Notes: generated from the letters alone by a model not told the origin. A stretch of DNA of 7,793 bases from Actinomycetes bacterium (GCA_021793935.1 JAJYRV010000084.1:1-7793), one strand, 5' to 3'. Shown: positions 1 through 7,307, counted from the first letter of the stretch. Made by a program: numbers and translations.

Positions 1-2
1 AT

Positions 3-359
3 TACGAGTACTCGCCAGCCGCCGTTCTCCCGGGTGCGGTCGTTGACGTGACCGCGGTCCCACGGGAGGGATTCGAGCTCGCGCCCGCGCCGGGCTGGGA
101 GATCCGTGCCGACGGCACGGCGGTGACGGAGATCCGCCTACCGGAGCCTGAGTGCCCCGCAGAGGAATCCCCGCCTCCACCCCAGGCCCCACCAGCGCAG
201 GAGCCTGCCGAACGGGCGACCCCTGAGCAGCCCCCCGAGGACGAGCACGAACTGCCCGACACCGGCACGCCCTCCCTCGGGTTGGTCGCGCTTTCCGCAG
301 CGTTAGGGGTCGGAGGGATCGCGGCGCTCATCGTTGTGCGGCACCACCGGTCCTCCTAA
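3..359 (+). CDS. C-terminal end of LPXTG cell-wall-anchored surface protein (5' truncated)
   Basis: The frame is open from the window edge to a TAA at 357-359, so this is the 3' end of a longer gene; the GTG at 48 is probably internal. The visible part has a short beta-rich segment with alternating hydrophobic residues, ending near a Cys before position 165. A proline- and glutamate-rich spacer follows (runs such as SPPPPQAPPAQEP). The tail is a standard sortase sorting signal: LPDTG at 252-266, then a hydrophobic helix of about 20 residues and the basic tail RHHRSS. In this class, sortase cuts between T and G and links the protein to peptidoglycan, and the Pro-rich spacer crosses the wall. 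The role of the missing N-terminal part cannot be told. It could be an adhesin, an enzyme or a pilin-like protein. Assignment as a sortase substrate is firm; function is unknown. Confidence 0.88.
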   Translation, partial: YEYSPAAVLPGAVVDVTAVPREGFELAPAPGWEIRADGTAVTEIRLPEPECPAEESPPPPQAPPAQEPAERATPEQPPEDEHELPDTGTPSLGLVALSAALGVGGIAALIVVRHHRSS

Positions 360-431
360 GTAATTGGGGTCGGCGGCGCCGGTAGGGATGAGAGGAACTA
401 GCCTGGGAGGGCCCGCCGTCAAGGGAGTGCC

Positions 432-1631
432 ATGACCCGCTCATATTCGTTGGAAGAGTTCCGCTCTCACTTCCCCGCGCTGGAACGCGCCGCGTTCTTC
501 GATAACGCCGGTGGCACGCAAACCCCGCTGCCCGTCGCGAGGGCCATCGCGGGTGCGTTCACCGCCGGGCTGTCCCAGCGCGGGGCGGCGTATGCCGCGG
601 CGCGCAATTCCGACGGCATCGTCCTCGCCGCCCGGGCCGCGATGGGCGACTTCCTCAACATCGATCCCAACGGTGTCGTCTTCGGGCGCAGCGCGACCCA
701 GCTGATCTTCGACTTCGCGGACACGCTCACCGCGGGGCTCGGCGCGGGCGATGAGATCGTCGTCTCCCGGTTGGATCACGACGCGAACGTCCGCCCGTGG
801 GTGCTCGCCGCCGAGAAGGTCGGAGCCTTAGTGCGGTGGATCGACTTTGATCCCGCGACAGGTGACCTCACCACCGCGGACGTCGAACGCGTGTTGAGCC
901 CGCGAACGAAACTCGTGGCCCTCACCGCCGCCTCGAACCTCTACGGCAGCAAGCCGAACCTCCCCGCGATCGCGAAGCGCGTGCATGAACTCGGGGCGAC
1001 CTTCTTCGTCGACGCCGTCGCGTACGCGCCGCACGAACTCGTCGATTTCCCTGCCCTCGGGGCGGATTATCTCGTGTGCTCCCCGTACAAGTTCTTCGGC
1101 CCGCACCTCGGGGTGCTCGCGGCCCGGCCCGGGACCCTCGAGAGGCTCGCACCGCGCAAACTCCTCCCGTCCCCCGAATCGGTGCCCGAACGATTCGAAC
1201 AGGGGACGCTGCCCTACGAACTTCTCGCGGGTGTGAGTGCCACCGTGGACTTCCTCGCCGGGTTCTCCTCCTTTCGGTCACGGCGGGAGCGGCTGGAAGA
1301 CTTCTACGCGGTGGCGGGCGCCCACGAGGAGGCGCTGGCGGGCAAGATTGTTGCGGGGCTCGAAGATATCCCCACCGCCCGCAGGATCGGCGCGCCCGCG
1401 CATCCCACCCCGACCGCGTTGTTCACCGTCGAAGGCCGAACCGTCACCGAGATCGCGCGTCTGCTGGGGGAGCGGGATGTCGCCGTCTCCGCCGGAACGT
1501 TCTATGCGCACGAGGCAGCCGCGCGGGCGCGTCTGGGGGACGGCGGACTCCGGGTGAGCCTCGCCCCCTACACGTCGGAGGACGACGTCGAGGCGCTCCT
1601 CGCCGCGGTCCGCGAGATCGCTACTCGGTGA
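432..1631 (+). CDS. Class V aminotransferase-fold, cysteine desulfurase-like PLP protein lacking the catalytic Cys
   Basis: A 399-residue PLP-dependent fold type I enzyme. The ATG at 432 is preceded by AAGGGAG (421-427), a good ribosome site. Visible motifs are an N-terminal FFDNAGGTQTP (about 22-32), HDAN (116-119), a PLP-ring Asp in FVDAVAYAPH (D194) and the Schiff-base lysine in CSPYKFFGPH (K220). Near the C-terminus is SAGTFYAHEA (353-362), where the family I recall (TIGR01976, VC1184-like 'cysteine desulfurase-like' proteins) usually has GNFYA. SufS and IscS enzymes carry a catalytic Cys in a C-terminal loop. Here the only Cys in the whole protein is C216, beside the PLP lysine, so sulfur transfer by the usual persulfide route is unlikely. 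The substrate is unknown; an amino-acid lyase, racemase or transaminase activity is possible. It converges on the nirK fusion gene with an 11-bp overlap and has no obvious functional link to it. The fold assignment is strong, the reaction is not. Confidence 0.9.
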   Translation: MTRSYSLEEFRSHFPALERAAFFDNAGGTQTPLPVARAIAGAFTAGLSQRGAAYAAARNSDGIVLAARAAMGDFLNIDPNGVVFGRSATQLIFDFADTLTAGLGAGDEIVVSRLDHDANVRPWVLAAEKVGALVRWIDFDPATGDLTTADVERVLSPRTKLVALTAASNLYGSKPNLPAIAKRVHELGATFFVDAVAYAPHELVDFPALGADYLVCSPYKFFGPHLGVLAARPGTLERLAPRKLLPSPESVPERFEQGTLPYELLAGVSATVDFLAGFSSFRSRRERLEDFYAVAGAHEEALAGKIVAGLEDIPTARRIGAPAHPTPTALFTVEGRTVTEIARLLGERDVAVSAGTFYAHEAAARARLGDGGLRVSLAPYTSEDDVEALLAAVREIATR

Positions 1632-4353
1632 CCTCCACGATGCCCATCGCGCCCCGTTCGGCGTCGGTCATCACGTGGTTGAGCATCGGGTAGTGCCCCG
1701 CCTCGAGGAAGTCGAGTTCCACGAACCCGCCCTGGGCGGCGAGGAGATCGAGGGCCTGGGAGCCACCGGCGTCGTAGTCTTCCGGGTCCATCGGGCCTCG
1801 GCCGTTTCGCAGGAGGTAGGTTCCTTCCTTGTACACGGTGGTGAACTGCCCGCCGACGATGTGGAAACTCAAGGCGCGGTTGGGGCCGATATCGAGCACC
1901 CAGAACCGGACCCGTTCCCCGACCTTCGCTTCGATGGGGCGGTCGACGTACTGGTTGACGTAACCGTTGAACATCACCGCGTCGACGTCTTCAACGGCGG
2001 TCTTGTCCGCGTTGACGTCCTCACTCTGGTCGCCGAGATACAGCTCGGACTGGGTGATGACGTACTCTCGGTCCACGTCGTCCAGGTCGGGTGGGTCGAT
2101 GATCACTGCTCCGGCCATCCCCGCGGCGATGTGCGCGGCCATCGGTGCGGTGCCGCAGTGGTACATCCAGATCCCGGCGCGTTTCGCGGTGAAGGTGTAC
2201 ACGAGCGACTCGCCGGGCGCGATCGTACGCATGGGAACGTCGGGGGCGAGCTCGGAGGCGTGGAAATCGATCGAGTGCCCCATCGTGCCGTTGTTCACCA
2301 ACGTGATCTCGAAGGTGTCGCCGATCTTGCCGCGCAGGGTCGGCCCCGTCGAGTCCCCGTTGAACGTCCACCGAGTCTGCTTCACCCCGGGAGCAACCTC
2401 GATCGGGTCTTCGGTCACCTCGAACGTGTACGTATGCACGTCCGCGTCAGGAGCAGGTTCGACCACGGGATCGTAGCCGTCGAAGTCCTCTGGCCAGGCA
2501 GCGGTGAAGTCGAGGTCGCCGGCCGCGCCGTTCGCCCCGGGGACCTCGGCGGCGCCCGAATGCATCTGTTCGTGCATCGATCCGCGAGCGGGGGTGTCGT
2601 CCGCGGCGGCAGTGCCCCCGCCGGTTTCACCGCCGACGGCGACGACGTCGAAGACCATCCCCATCTGCCGGTGCCCCACGATCGAGCACCATCCCTCCAG
2701 GTCCGCGTCGATGACGCCGGCCTCGATCGTCGTCGACTCCCCCGGCGACAACCGCCCGCTACTCACTCCGTTGGCGAAGACGAGGTCGTGCACGTCCGCG
2801 GTATCGGTGTTCGTCAGGTGCACGACGAGTTCGTTTCCGGCCGGCACCTCAACCGAATCGGGGAAGAAGCGCATGTCGCGGGCTTCCACCTCCACTTCGG
2901 TCACCTCGCCGGTGGGTTCCACGGCAGCGGAGGCGCCATCCTCCGCGGCGGCCGAGGTTGCGGAGGGGGAGAGCCCCGCGGAAGCAGGATCGAGACCCAC
3001 TCCGACGGTCGCGCCCAGGGCAACGACGGCGATCGCGGCAACGAGCTCGGCGGCGGAGGGTCTGGGGTCGTAGGCGGGTGCTTTCCCCCCGGGTGCACGC
3101 CGGCCGGCGAGCCTGTTGTGCTCCGAGGGCCCACCCGCGGCAGCCATCTCGGCGGCGAGCGACCGCTTCTTGCGCATCGACGCGTAGATGCCCTTGAGCA
3201 TGATGACGAGCGTCATCGCGAGCGCCACGAGCGCGACCGAGGAGAGAATGACTCGCACGATCGAGGGGATGGGCAACAGGCACAGGAAGATCGCGATGTT
3301 CGCCGTCGCGACCCGCCAGGTACCGAGCCGGTCGAGTTCCTTCATGCCCGTTCGCAGCACCGCCGGGCCCCCGCCGATGACGACGGGGATGAGATAACTC
3401 AGCGCCCCGAGCAGGACCTGTAGCGCGAACCCCACGAGGAACATCACCGTGACGACCCCGTACGAGGAGGGCAGCTCCGCCCAAGGCGTCGTCGCGACCT
3501 TGACCGCGAGGGTGACGAGGCCCGCGACGAACCATACGAGTCCCGACCCAGCAGAGAGCGTGGGGAAGGAATGCGGTGGGCGGTTGCGCGCCGCGCGCCA
3601 GATGGAGAGGTAGGACATCAACACCCCACCCGCATAGACGACGATGCCCCCCACTCCGAGCCAGGTGGAATCCAGCAGCGGGGCGGCGACCGCGGTGAGG
3701 AGCCCGACCCCGAGCACCGGCAGGGCCCGGATCGCGATCTTCTCCGCGGTCTGCGCCATGCGGGTGCGCAGCATCGTGGGCCAGAGCGTGAGCAGCGTGC
3801 CCAGGATCGTCAGGCCCACCCAGCCCAGGAGGTTGACCATCGTGTGGGCAACGAGGAGCCGGCCGTGCCAGAACTCGCTGAGACCCCGCGCGAGCAACAC
3901 ACCGAACAGCGCGCCCACGGGAAGCATCGCTGCGGCGAGCAGATAATAGCGGATGGTGATCCGGAACCGGCCGGGCAGCGCGATCCGCAGCCGCTGATAG
4001 AGGGCGATGCCGTGCCAGATGACCGCGCCGGAAATGATCGCCGCGCCCGCGATGGTCAGCGGCCACCACGTGGTGGGCACGCCGATGAACACGGCGACCA
4101 TCCCGACTTGGAGCAGCCCGAGCCGCCAGTTCTGCTCGGTGCGATCCTCGATGTGCTTGGTTTTCAGCAGCGCGTTCGCGAAGTGCACGCTCCATACCAT
4201 GATCGCGTGGGTGAGGCCTCCGAGCGCGACGAGGTGGACCATCAGCCACCGCGAGGAGGCGAAGAACGGGTGCACGAGGGAGACCACGGCCGCCAGGAAG
4301 AGCCAAATGACGACGGGTCGGTCACGCATGAACCACGTGCCACGGGTACTCAT
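1621..4353 (-). CDS. nirK: Membrane-integrated fusion: polytopic N-terminal module + cupredoxin + copper nitrite reductase (NirK)
   Basis: A 910-residue protein; classical NirK is about 340-380. Residues 1-390 hold about 12 hydrophobic helices (for example 14-32, 37-60, 166-191, 299-325, 365-388) with His at 40, 49, 57, 114, 163 and 170. A basic, probably cytoplasmic linker (391-432, with RKKR and RR) is followed by one more helix (434-454) that would lead out of the cell. Residues 483-575 are a cupredoxin with type 1 copper ligands H522, C556, H561 and M566 (M564 is an alternative). Residues 637-910 are a two-domain NirK. Its type 1 site is H693, C733, H741, M746; its type 2 site is H698, H732, H893; its catalytic pair is D696 and H831 (in SFHIVGGQ). 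The expected reaction is nitrite to nitric oxide on the outer face, with the extra cupredoxin as likely electron donor. The ATG overlaps the stop of the NnrS-like gene as ATGA, implying coupled translation. The role of the membrane part is inferred only. Confidence 0.93.
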   Translation of the reverse strand: MSTRGTWFMRDRPVVIWLFLAAVVSLVHPFFASSRWLMVHLVALGGLTHAIMVWSVHFANALLKTKHIEDRTEQNWRLGLLQVGMVAVFIGVPTTWWPLTIAGAAIISGAVIWHGIALYQRLRIALPGRFRITIRYYLLAAAMLPVGALFGVLLARGLSEFWHGRLLVAHTMVNLLGWVGLTILGTLLTLWPTMLRTRMAQTAEKIAIRALPVLGVGLLTAVAAPLLDSTWLGVGGIVVYAGGVLMSYLSIWRAARNRPPHSFPTLSAGSGLVWFVAGLVTLAVKVATTPWAELPSSYGVVTVMFLVGFALQVLLGALSYLIPVVIGGGPAVLRTGMKELDRLGTWRVATANIAIFLCLLPIPSIVRVILSSVALVALAMTLVIMLKGIYASMRKKRSLAAEMAAAGGPSEHNRLAGRRAPGGKAPAYDPRPSAAELVAAIAVVALGATVGVGLDPASAGLSPSATSAAAEDGASAAVEPTGEVTEVEVEARDMRFFPDSVEVPAGNELVVHLTNTDTADVHDLVFANGVSSGRLSPGESTTIEAGVIDADLEGWCSIVGHRQMGMVFDVVAVGGETGGGTAAADDTPARGSMHEQMHSGAAEVPGANGAAGDLDFTAAWPEDFDGYDPVVEPAPDADVHTYTFEVTEDPIEVAPGVKQTRWTFNGDSTGPTLRGKIGDTFEITLVNNGTMGHSIDFHASELAPDVPMRTIAPGESLVYTFTAKRAGIWMYHCGTAPMAAHIAAGMAGAVIIDPPDLDDVDREYVITQSELYLGDQSEDVNADKTAVEDVDAVMFNGYVNQYVDRPIEAKVGERVRFWVLDIGPNRALSFHIVGGQFTTVYKEGTYLLRNGRGPMDPEDYDAGGSQALDLLAAQGGFVELDFLEAGHYPMLNHVMTDAERGAMGIVEVTE

Positions 4354-5480
4354 ATCTCACTACTTTCCGAGGGCGCAGGGGCCGGGGGACGTTCGGATTC
4401 AGGGCGCGTGCGGGTGCCGAGCACCGAGGAGGTGACGGCGATGACGAGGAAGAGGAGGACGGCAGCGACGTTGAGGATGCCCCCGATCTGCCAGGGGAGG
4501 GCGCGGGCGGGGAGATCGCCGGCGAAGACCCGGGCCACCAGACCTAGGTGGAGCAGCCCCAGCGGCGCCCACATCGCGGATCGGTAGGGGAGCGGACGGC
4601 GGAGCACGGCGGGCAGGATGATCGGGGCGTGGGCCATGATCATCGACATCGCGAACCCGAGCATCACCGAGTGCACGACGGCGTCGTAGATGTACCCCTC
4701 GTACTGGTAGCCCCCGATGAGCCAGATACCTGCGGCGACGCCGAGCCAGAAATACCCGCCGAGCAGCGCCGCGGCGCTGAACCGGGGAAGACCCGCGCCG
4801 CGGATGAACTTGCCGGCGACGTCGTGACGCGCGAGCCAGATCGTGAAGGCGAGGAGGACGAGCGCCCCGGCGCGGATCGCCGCGTCCGGCCAGAACACCG
4901 CGGTGAGCATCGCGAGCGTCAGCGCCGCCGCGGCGAGCACGAGAATGTTCTCCCCCGAGCGGGGCATGTGCAGCCGCGCAAGCTCCACCCGTTCCGCGGT
5001 GATCGTCAGGACGAGGAAGCCCACGAAGTGCGGCAACAGCCACGGGATCGGCGCGAAGACCCACGTGAGGGTCGCGATGAGGAGGTGCACGCTCCCCAGG
5101 AGCTGGACCATGACGACGGCGTCGTGGCTGCGGCGCCAGAGGAACCCGTACACGAGGGTGAACGCGAGGGCCCCTTCGATGAGGAACAACTGGCCGAGCA
5201 GGAGCGGGAGCGGAGTGAGGAGAAGGAGCCCGCCGATCCCCAAAAGCGCCGGCGCGAGGTACCCGAGCGGCTGGCGCAAGGCGACGGCCCGCTCCATCGC
5301 GATGAGCGTGCCGAGGAAGCCGACCACCATGAGGACTCCGTGGATCTCCGCCCAGTTCGCTACCGGCGCGCGGACCCCGAGCAGCAGCAGCCCGGCGTTG
5401 AGCGCGGCGAGGAGGGAAAGGCCCGCGGGGAGGAGGAAAAATATCCTCCAGGTGGCAGGGGCAACGCGGGTTTTCGACAC
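4350..5480 (-). CDS. NnrS-like polytopic membrane protein, coupled to nirK
   Basis: A 376-residue protein made almost wholly of hydrophobic helices (about 10-12), with a short Pro/Ser/Glu-rich cytoplasmic tail (358-376). Motifs are IHGVLMVVGFLGT (46-58), AMERAVAL (61-68), FLVLTITAERVELARL (155-170) and VVHSVMLGFAMSMIMAHAPI (268-287), followed by LPAVLRR. These conserved His and aromatic positions resemble the NnrS family, haem- and copper-containing membrane proteins linked to NO metabolism and resistance to NO stress. The assignment rests on motif recall and on gene context rather than on alignment. The gene ends inside the start of the nirK fusion (ATGA, 4350-4353), so the two should be made together. 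The start is GTG at 5480: an in-frame TAA lies four codons upstream, and the nearby GAAGG is only one base from GTG, too close for normal use. A leaderless transcript fits better. A likely role is handling NO made by NirK, or supporting its electron supply. Confidence 0.75.
   Translation of the reverse strand: MSKTRVAPATWRIFFLLPAGLSLLAALNAGLLLLGVRAPVANWAEIHGVLMVVGFLGTLIAMERAVALRQPLGYLAPALLGIGGLLLLTPLPLLLGQLFLIEGALAFTLVYGFLWRRSHDAVVMVQLLGSVHLLIATLTWVFAPIPWLLPHFVGFLVLTITAERVELARLHMPRSGENILVLAAAALTLAMLTAVFWPDAAIRAGALVLLAFTIWLARHDVAGKFIRGAGLPRFSAAALLGGYFWLGVAAGIWLIGGYQYEGYIYDAVVHSVMLGFAMSMIMAHAPIILPAVLRRPLPYRSAMWAPLGLLHLGLVARVFAGDLPARALPWQIGGILNVAAVLLFLVIAVTSSVLGTRTRPESERPPAPAPSESSEI
5432..5449 (-). 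repeat. Small hairpin GGAGGA-N6-TCCTCC in the first codons of the NnrS-like gene
   Basis: On the mRNA strand, GGAGGA and TCCTCC flank the six bases TATTTT, starting about 32 bases into the coding region (codons 11-17). It contains a perfect Shine-Dalgarno-like GGAGG and the AGG and ATA codons, which look unusual in such GC-rich coding sequence. It could be a translational control hairpin or a pausing site, or chance; no start codon follows at a useful distance. Confidence 0.3.
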
Positions 5481-5486
5481 ACCTTC

Positions 5487-5492
5487 AATTTA
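5487..5492 (-). promoter_or_regulatory. Candidate -10 element for the NnrS-like/nirK operon, suggesting a leaderless mRNA
   Basis: On the minus strand TAAATT fits the actinobacterial TANNNT pattern. Only six bases (GAAGGT) separate it from the GTG start, so transcription would begin at or within a base or two of the start codon. That explains the lack of a well-spaced ribosome site. I see no convincing -35 hexamer; the matching region is T-rich (ATTTTT). An alternative -10, TATTTT at 5511-5516, would give a leader of about 20-25 bases. Confidence 0.4.
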
Positions 5493-5512
5493 CACCAGCG
5501 GGGAGTTGTAAA
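5489..5512. promoter_or_regulatory. Inverted repeat TTTACA-N12-TGTAAA, candidate operator
   Basis: Perfect 6-bp half-sites lie at 5489-5494 and 5507-5512, 18 bp centre to centre, close to two helical turns apart. One half covers most of the candidate -10 element and the other the expected -35 area. It sits in one of the few AT-rich patches of a GC-rich window, directly before the NnrS-like/nirK operon and after the response-regulator gene. Binding by that regulator or by an NO- or oxygen-responsive factor is possible; I do not recognise the motif as a known site. Confidence 0.35.
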
Positions 5513-5565
5513 AATAGGACGTTCGACTCCTTCACCGCCCCGTTCGCCGCGCTAGTCGGCAGGCA

Positions 5566-6183
5566 TCACTGATCGATGAGACCCGCCCGGCGCCCCGCGT
5601 GCACCGCCTGCCCCCGGGAGGTGACGTCCAGCTTTTCGAAGATGTGCACGAGGTGCGTTTTCACCGTGGCTTCAGAAACGAACAGCGAATCGGCGATCTC
5701 GCTGTTCGTCGCCCCGGTAGCAAGGAGCGTGAGTACCTCGCGTTCCCGGGGCGTGAGCCGGGGCCGGTTCGAGCGCATCCCGGCCATCACCCGCGTCGTA
5801 TGTTCCGCGCTGAGATGCACTTTTCCGCACGCCGCGGCATGGATCGCCCGGAGGATCTGCTCGGGCGGTTCGTCTTTGAGTACGTACCCCAGCGCGCCGG
5901 CGTCGATCGCGCCCAGAAGCTCCGAATCGCGGTCGTAGGTCGTCAGGATCACGACGGCGGGGCCGCCCGCCTGCGCATTCAGCGCGGCGGTCACTTCCAC
6001 GCCATTGATGCCTTCCCCTAAGCGCAGGTCGCACAGCACGACTTCGGGCCGCAGTTGCTCGGTGAGTACGAGCGCTTCCTCCCCGCTGGCCGCTTCGGCG
6101 ACGACGTCGATCCCGGATGCCTCGAGCACGGCGCGCAGACCCGCGCGCACCACCGGATGGTCATCAACGAGGAGCACTCTCAT
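5566..6183 (-). CDS. NarL/FixJ-family response regulator with LuxR-type HTH
   Basis: A 205-residue two-domain regulator of normal family length. The receiver domain (1 to about 120) has the acidic pair D7/D8, phospho-acceptor D52 (in VVLCDLRL), T81 and the conserved K103 (in YVLKDEPPE). The C-terminal LuxR-type DNA-binding domain starts at [15 protein letters not shown] (143-157), and its recognition helix lies in [16 protein letters not shown]. Phosphorylation by the kinase encoded just upstream should promote dimerisation and DNA binding. The ATG overlaps the kinase stop as ATGA (6180-6183), and no clear ribosome site precedes it, so translation is probably coupled. Targets are not shown by the sequence. 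Candidates are its own operon with the MMPL transporter and the nitrite-reductase operon 85 bp downstream, between which I see no convincing terminator. Confidence 0.95.
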   Translation of the reverse strand: MRVLLVDDHPVVRAGLRAVLEASGIDVVAEAASGEEALVLTEQLRPEVVLCDLRLGEGINGVEVTAALNAQAGGPAVVILTTYDRDSELLGAIDAGALGYVLKDEPPEQILRAIHAAACGKVHLSAEHTTRVMAGMRSNRPRLTPREREVLTLLATGATNSEIADSLFVSEATVKTHLVHIFEKLDVTSRGQAVHAGRRAGLIDQ

Positions 6184-7307
6184 GGCAACACCGTACTGCT
6201 GGGAACGTGGGCGCTGATCGCGGTGCCCTGGCCGGGGGAGGATTCCACCTCGAGCCCGCCGCCGAGCCCAGCGAGACGCTCGGCCATGAACCGCAGCCCG
6301 TACCCTTGGGCCGATCGCGGGTCGAAACCGACGCCGTCGTCACGAACGTCCAACCGCACCGATTCGCCCGCCTGGGTCAAACTCAGGCCCACCCGCCCGG
6401 CGCCGGAGTGGCGGCGCACGTTGGAGAGCGCCGATTGGGCCATCCGGAGCAGCGCCACCTCACTTTCGGCGGGGAGCGCGGGGATTTCCTCGATATGCAG
6501 TTCCACCCGGAAGTCCTCCTCGAAGCGCTGGGCGAGCCTCTCCAGCGCGGCGGGCAGGGCCTGATCCTCGAGTTCTTTCGGGGTGAGCGCGGCGATGATT
6601 TCCCGCACTTCGCGGCTCGTGCGGGCGGCGAGCCGTTCCACCTGCTCCAGCGACTCCCGCAGCCCGGAGTCCCTCTCCAGGGCTGCTGTGCTCAGCAGCC
6701 GAATGGAGGAGAGGTCCTGGGCGATGGTGTCGTGGATCTCGCGGGCGAGCCGGCTCCGCTCGGCAACGACTCCCGCGTGGCGCTGGGTCAATGCGAGTTC
6801 GTCCTGCAACCCGGCCATATCGGTGCTCGATTCGTGCAATGCTCGCAGCAGGTCCTGGCGGTAGGCGGCGTCGCGGAGTAACGCGAGATACCCACGGGAG
6901 ATCGCCAGCGCGAACACTGCCCCGACGAGTGGGCCGATCACGGCGGCGTACGAGGTCATGCCCGTGTGCAGGATCGGAGCGGCGATGACGACGGCGAACA
7001 CGAGCGCGGAGTACACGCTCGCGGCGGCGAGCGTGAAGACCTGGCCGGCGATGAGCCAGAGGAGGAAGGCGAGCCACACGAACTCCGCTGAGGCCAGCAG
7101 CGCGCCGATCCACACGATCGTGACGATCCCGAGCCACACCGGGGTGGCGAGCTGAGCCGGGCGGCGAGCGAGTACCGGGTACCAGTAGGCGCCGGTGAAG
7201 GCGAGGGCGGCGACGATGGCTGTTGCGAGGCCGTCGCCCATCATGATCGCGCGGACGACGCCGACGACGAGGAGGAGACCGGCCAGCAGGTGCTGGCCGA
7301 TCCTCAT
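6180..7307 (-). CDS. NarL-system sensor histidine kinase (HisKA_3 type, polytopic)
   Basis: From the ATG at 7307 this is 375 residues. The N-terminus (1 to about 140) has about five to six hydrophobic helices with very short loops and no visible extracytoplasmic sensor domain, as in DesK-like kinases that sense the membrane or a small ligand. A short coiled-coil-like stretch leads to the dimerisation/phospho-acceptor box [16 protein letters not shown] with H192. The ATPase domain has an N-box around SALSNVRRH (N296), a G1 box DDGVGFDP (323-330) and a G2 region from GYGLRFM, ending [14 protein letters not shown]. It should phosphorylate the overlapping response regulator (ATGA). The start is uncertain. 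The frame is open further upstream, and a GTG at 7370 with GGAAG before it would overlap the MMPL stop by 20 bp and add 21 residues. I prefer the ATG because it precedes the first helix directly. Confidence 0.92.
   Translation of the reverse strand: MRIGQHLLAGLLLVVGVVRAIMMGDGLATAIVAALAFTGAYWYPVLARRPAQLATPVWLGIVTIVWIGALLASAEFVWLAFLLWLIAGQVFTLAAASVYSALVFAVVIAAPILHTGMTSYAAVIGPLVGAVFALAISRGYLALLRDAAYRQDLLRALHESSTDMAGLQDELALTQRHAGVVAERSRLAREIHDTIAQDLSSIRLLSTAALERDSGLRESLEQVERLAARTSREVREIIAALTPKELEDQALPAALERLAQRFEEDFRVELHIEEIPALPAESEVALLRMAQSALSNVRRHSGAGRVGLSLTQAGESVRLDVRDDGVGFDPRSAQGYGLRFMAERLAGLGGGLEVESSPGQGTAISAHVPSSTVLP

Noticed and set aside
374..381. CGGCGCCG palindrome after the surface-protein gene, considered as a terminator.
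   Set aside because: Eight bases with no loop and no T-run; common by chance in GC-rich DNA.
394..420. GGAAC-N18-CGTC, resembling an ECF sigma-factor promoter before the aminotransferase-like gene; also TAGCCT at 399-404 as a -10.
   Set aside because: The ECF-like pair would place the transcript start inside the ribosome site, and the TAGCCT lacks a -35 partner. Neither is convincing.
1675..3423. Plus-strand open frame of 582 codons antisense to the nirK fusion.
   Set aside because: Its translation is rich in Arg, His, Gly, Asp and Val with no domain or membrane pattern, and it lies wholly over a gene with clear copper motifs. Long antisense frames are expected in GC-rich coding DNA.
2849..4306. 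Minus-strand 485-codon frame inside the nirK fusion gene.
   Set aside because: An out-of-frame Arg/Pro/Gly/His-rich shadow of the membrane module, not a second gene.
3571..5555. Two more long plus-strand frames (3571-4587 and 4548-5555) opposite the membrane regions.
   Set aside because: They give highly charged, Arg/Glu/Asp/Pro-rich peptides that are the antisense image of hydrophobic helices; no ribosome site or recognisable family.
5535..5560. Possible terminator after the response regulator.
   Set aside because: Only a 4-bp GCCG/CGGC stem with no T-run could be found.
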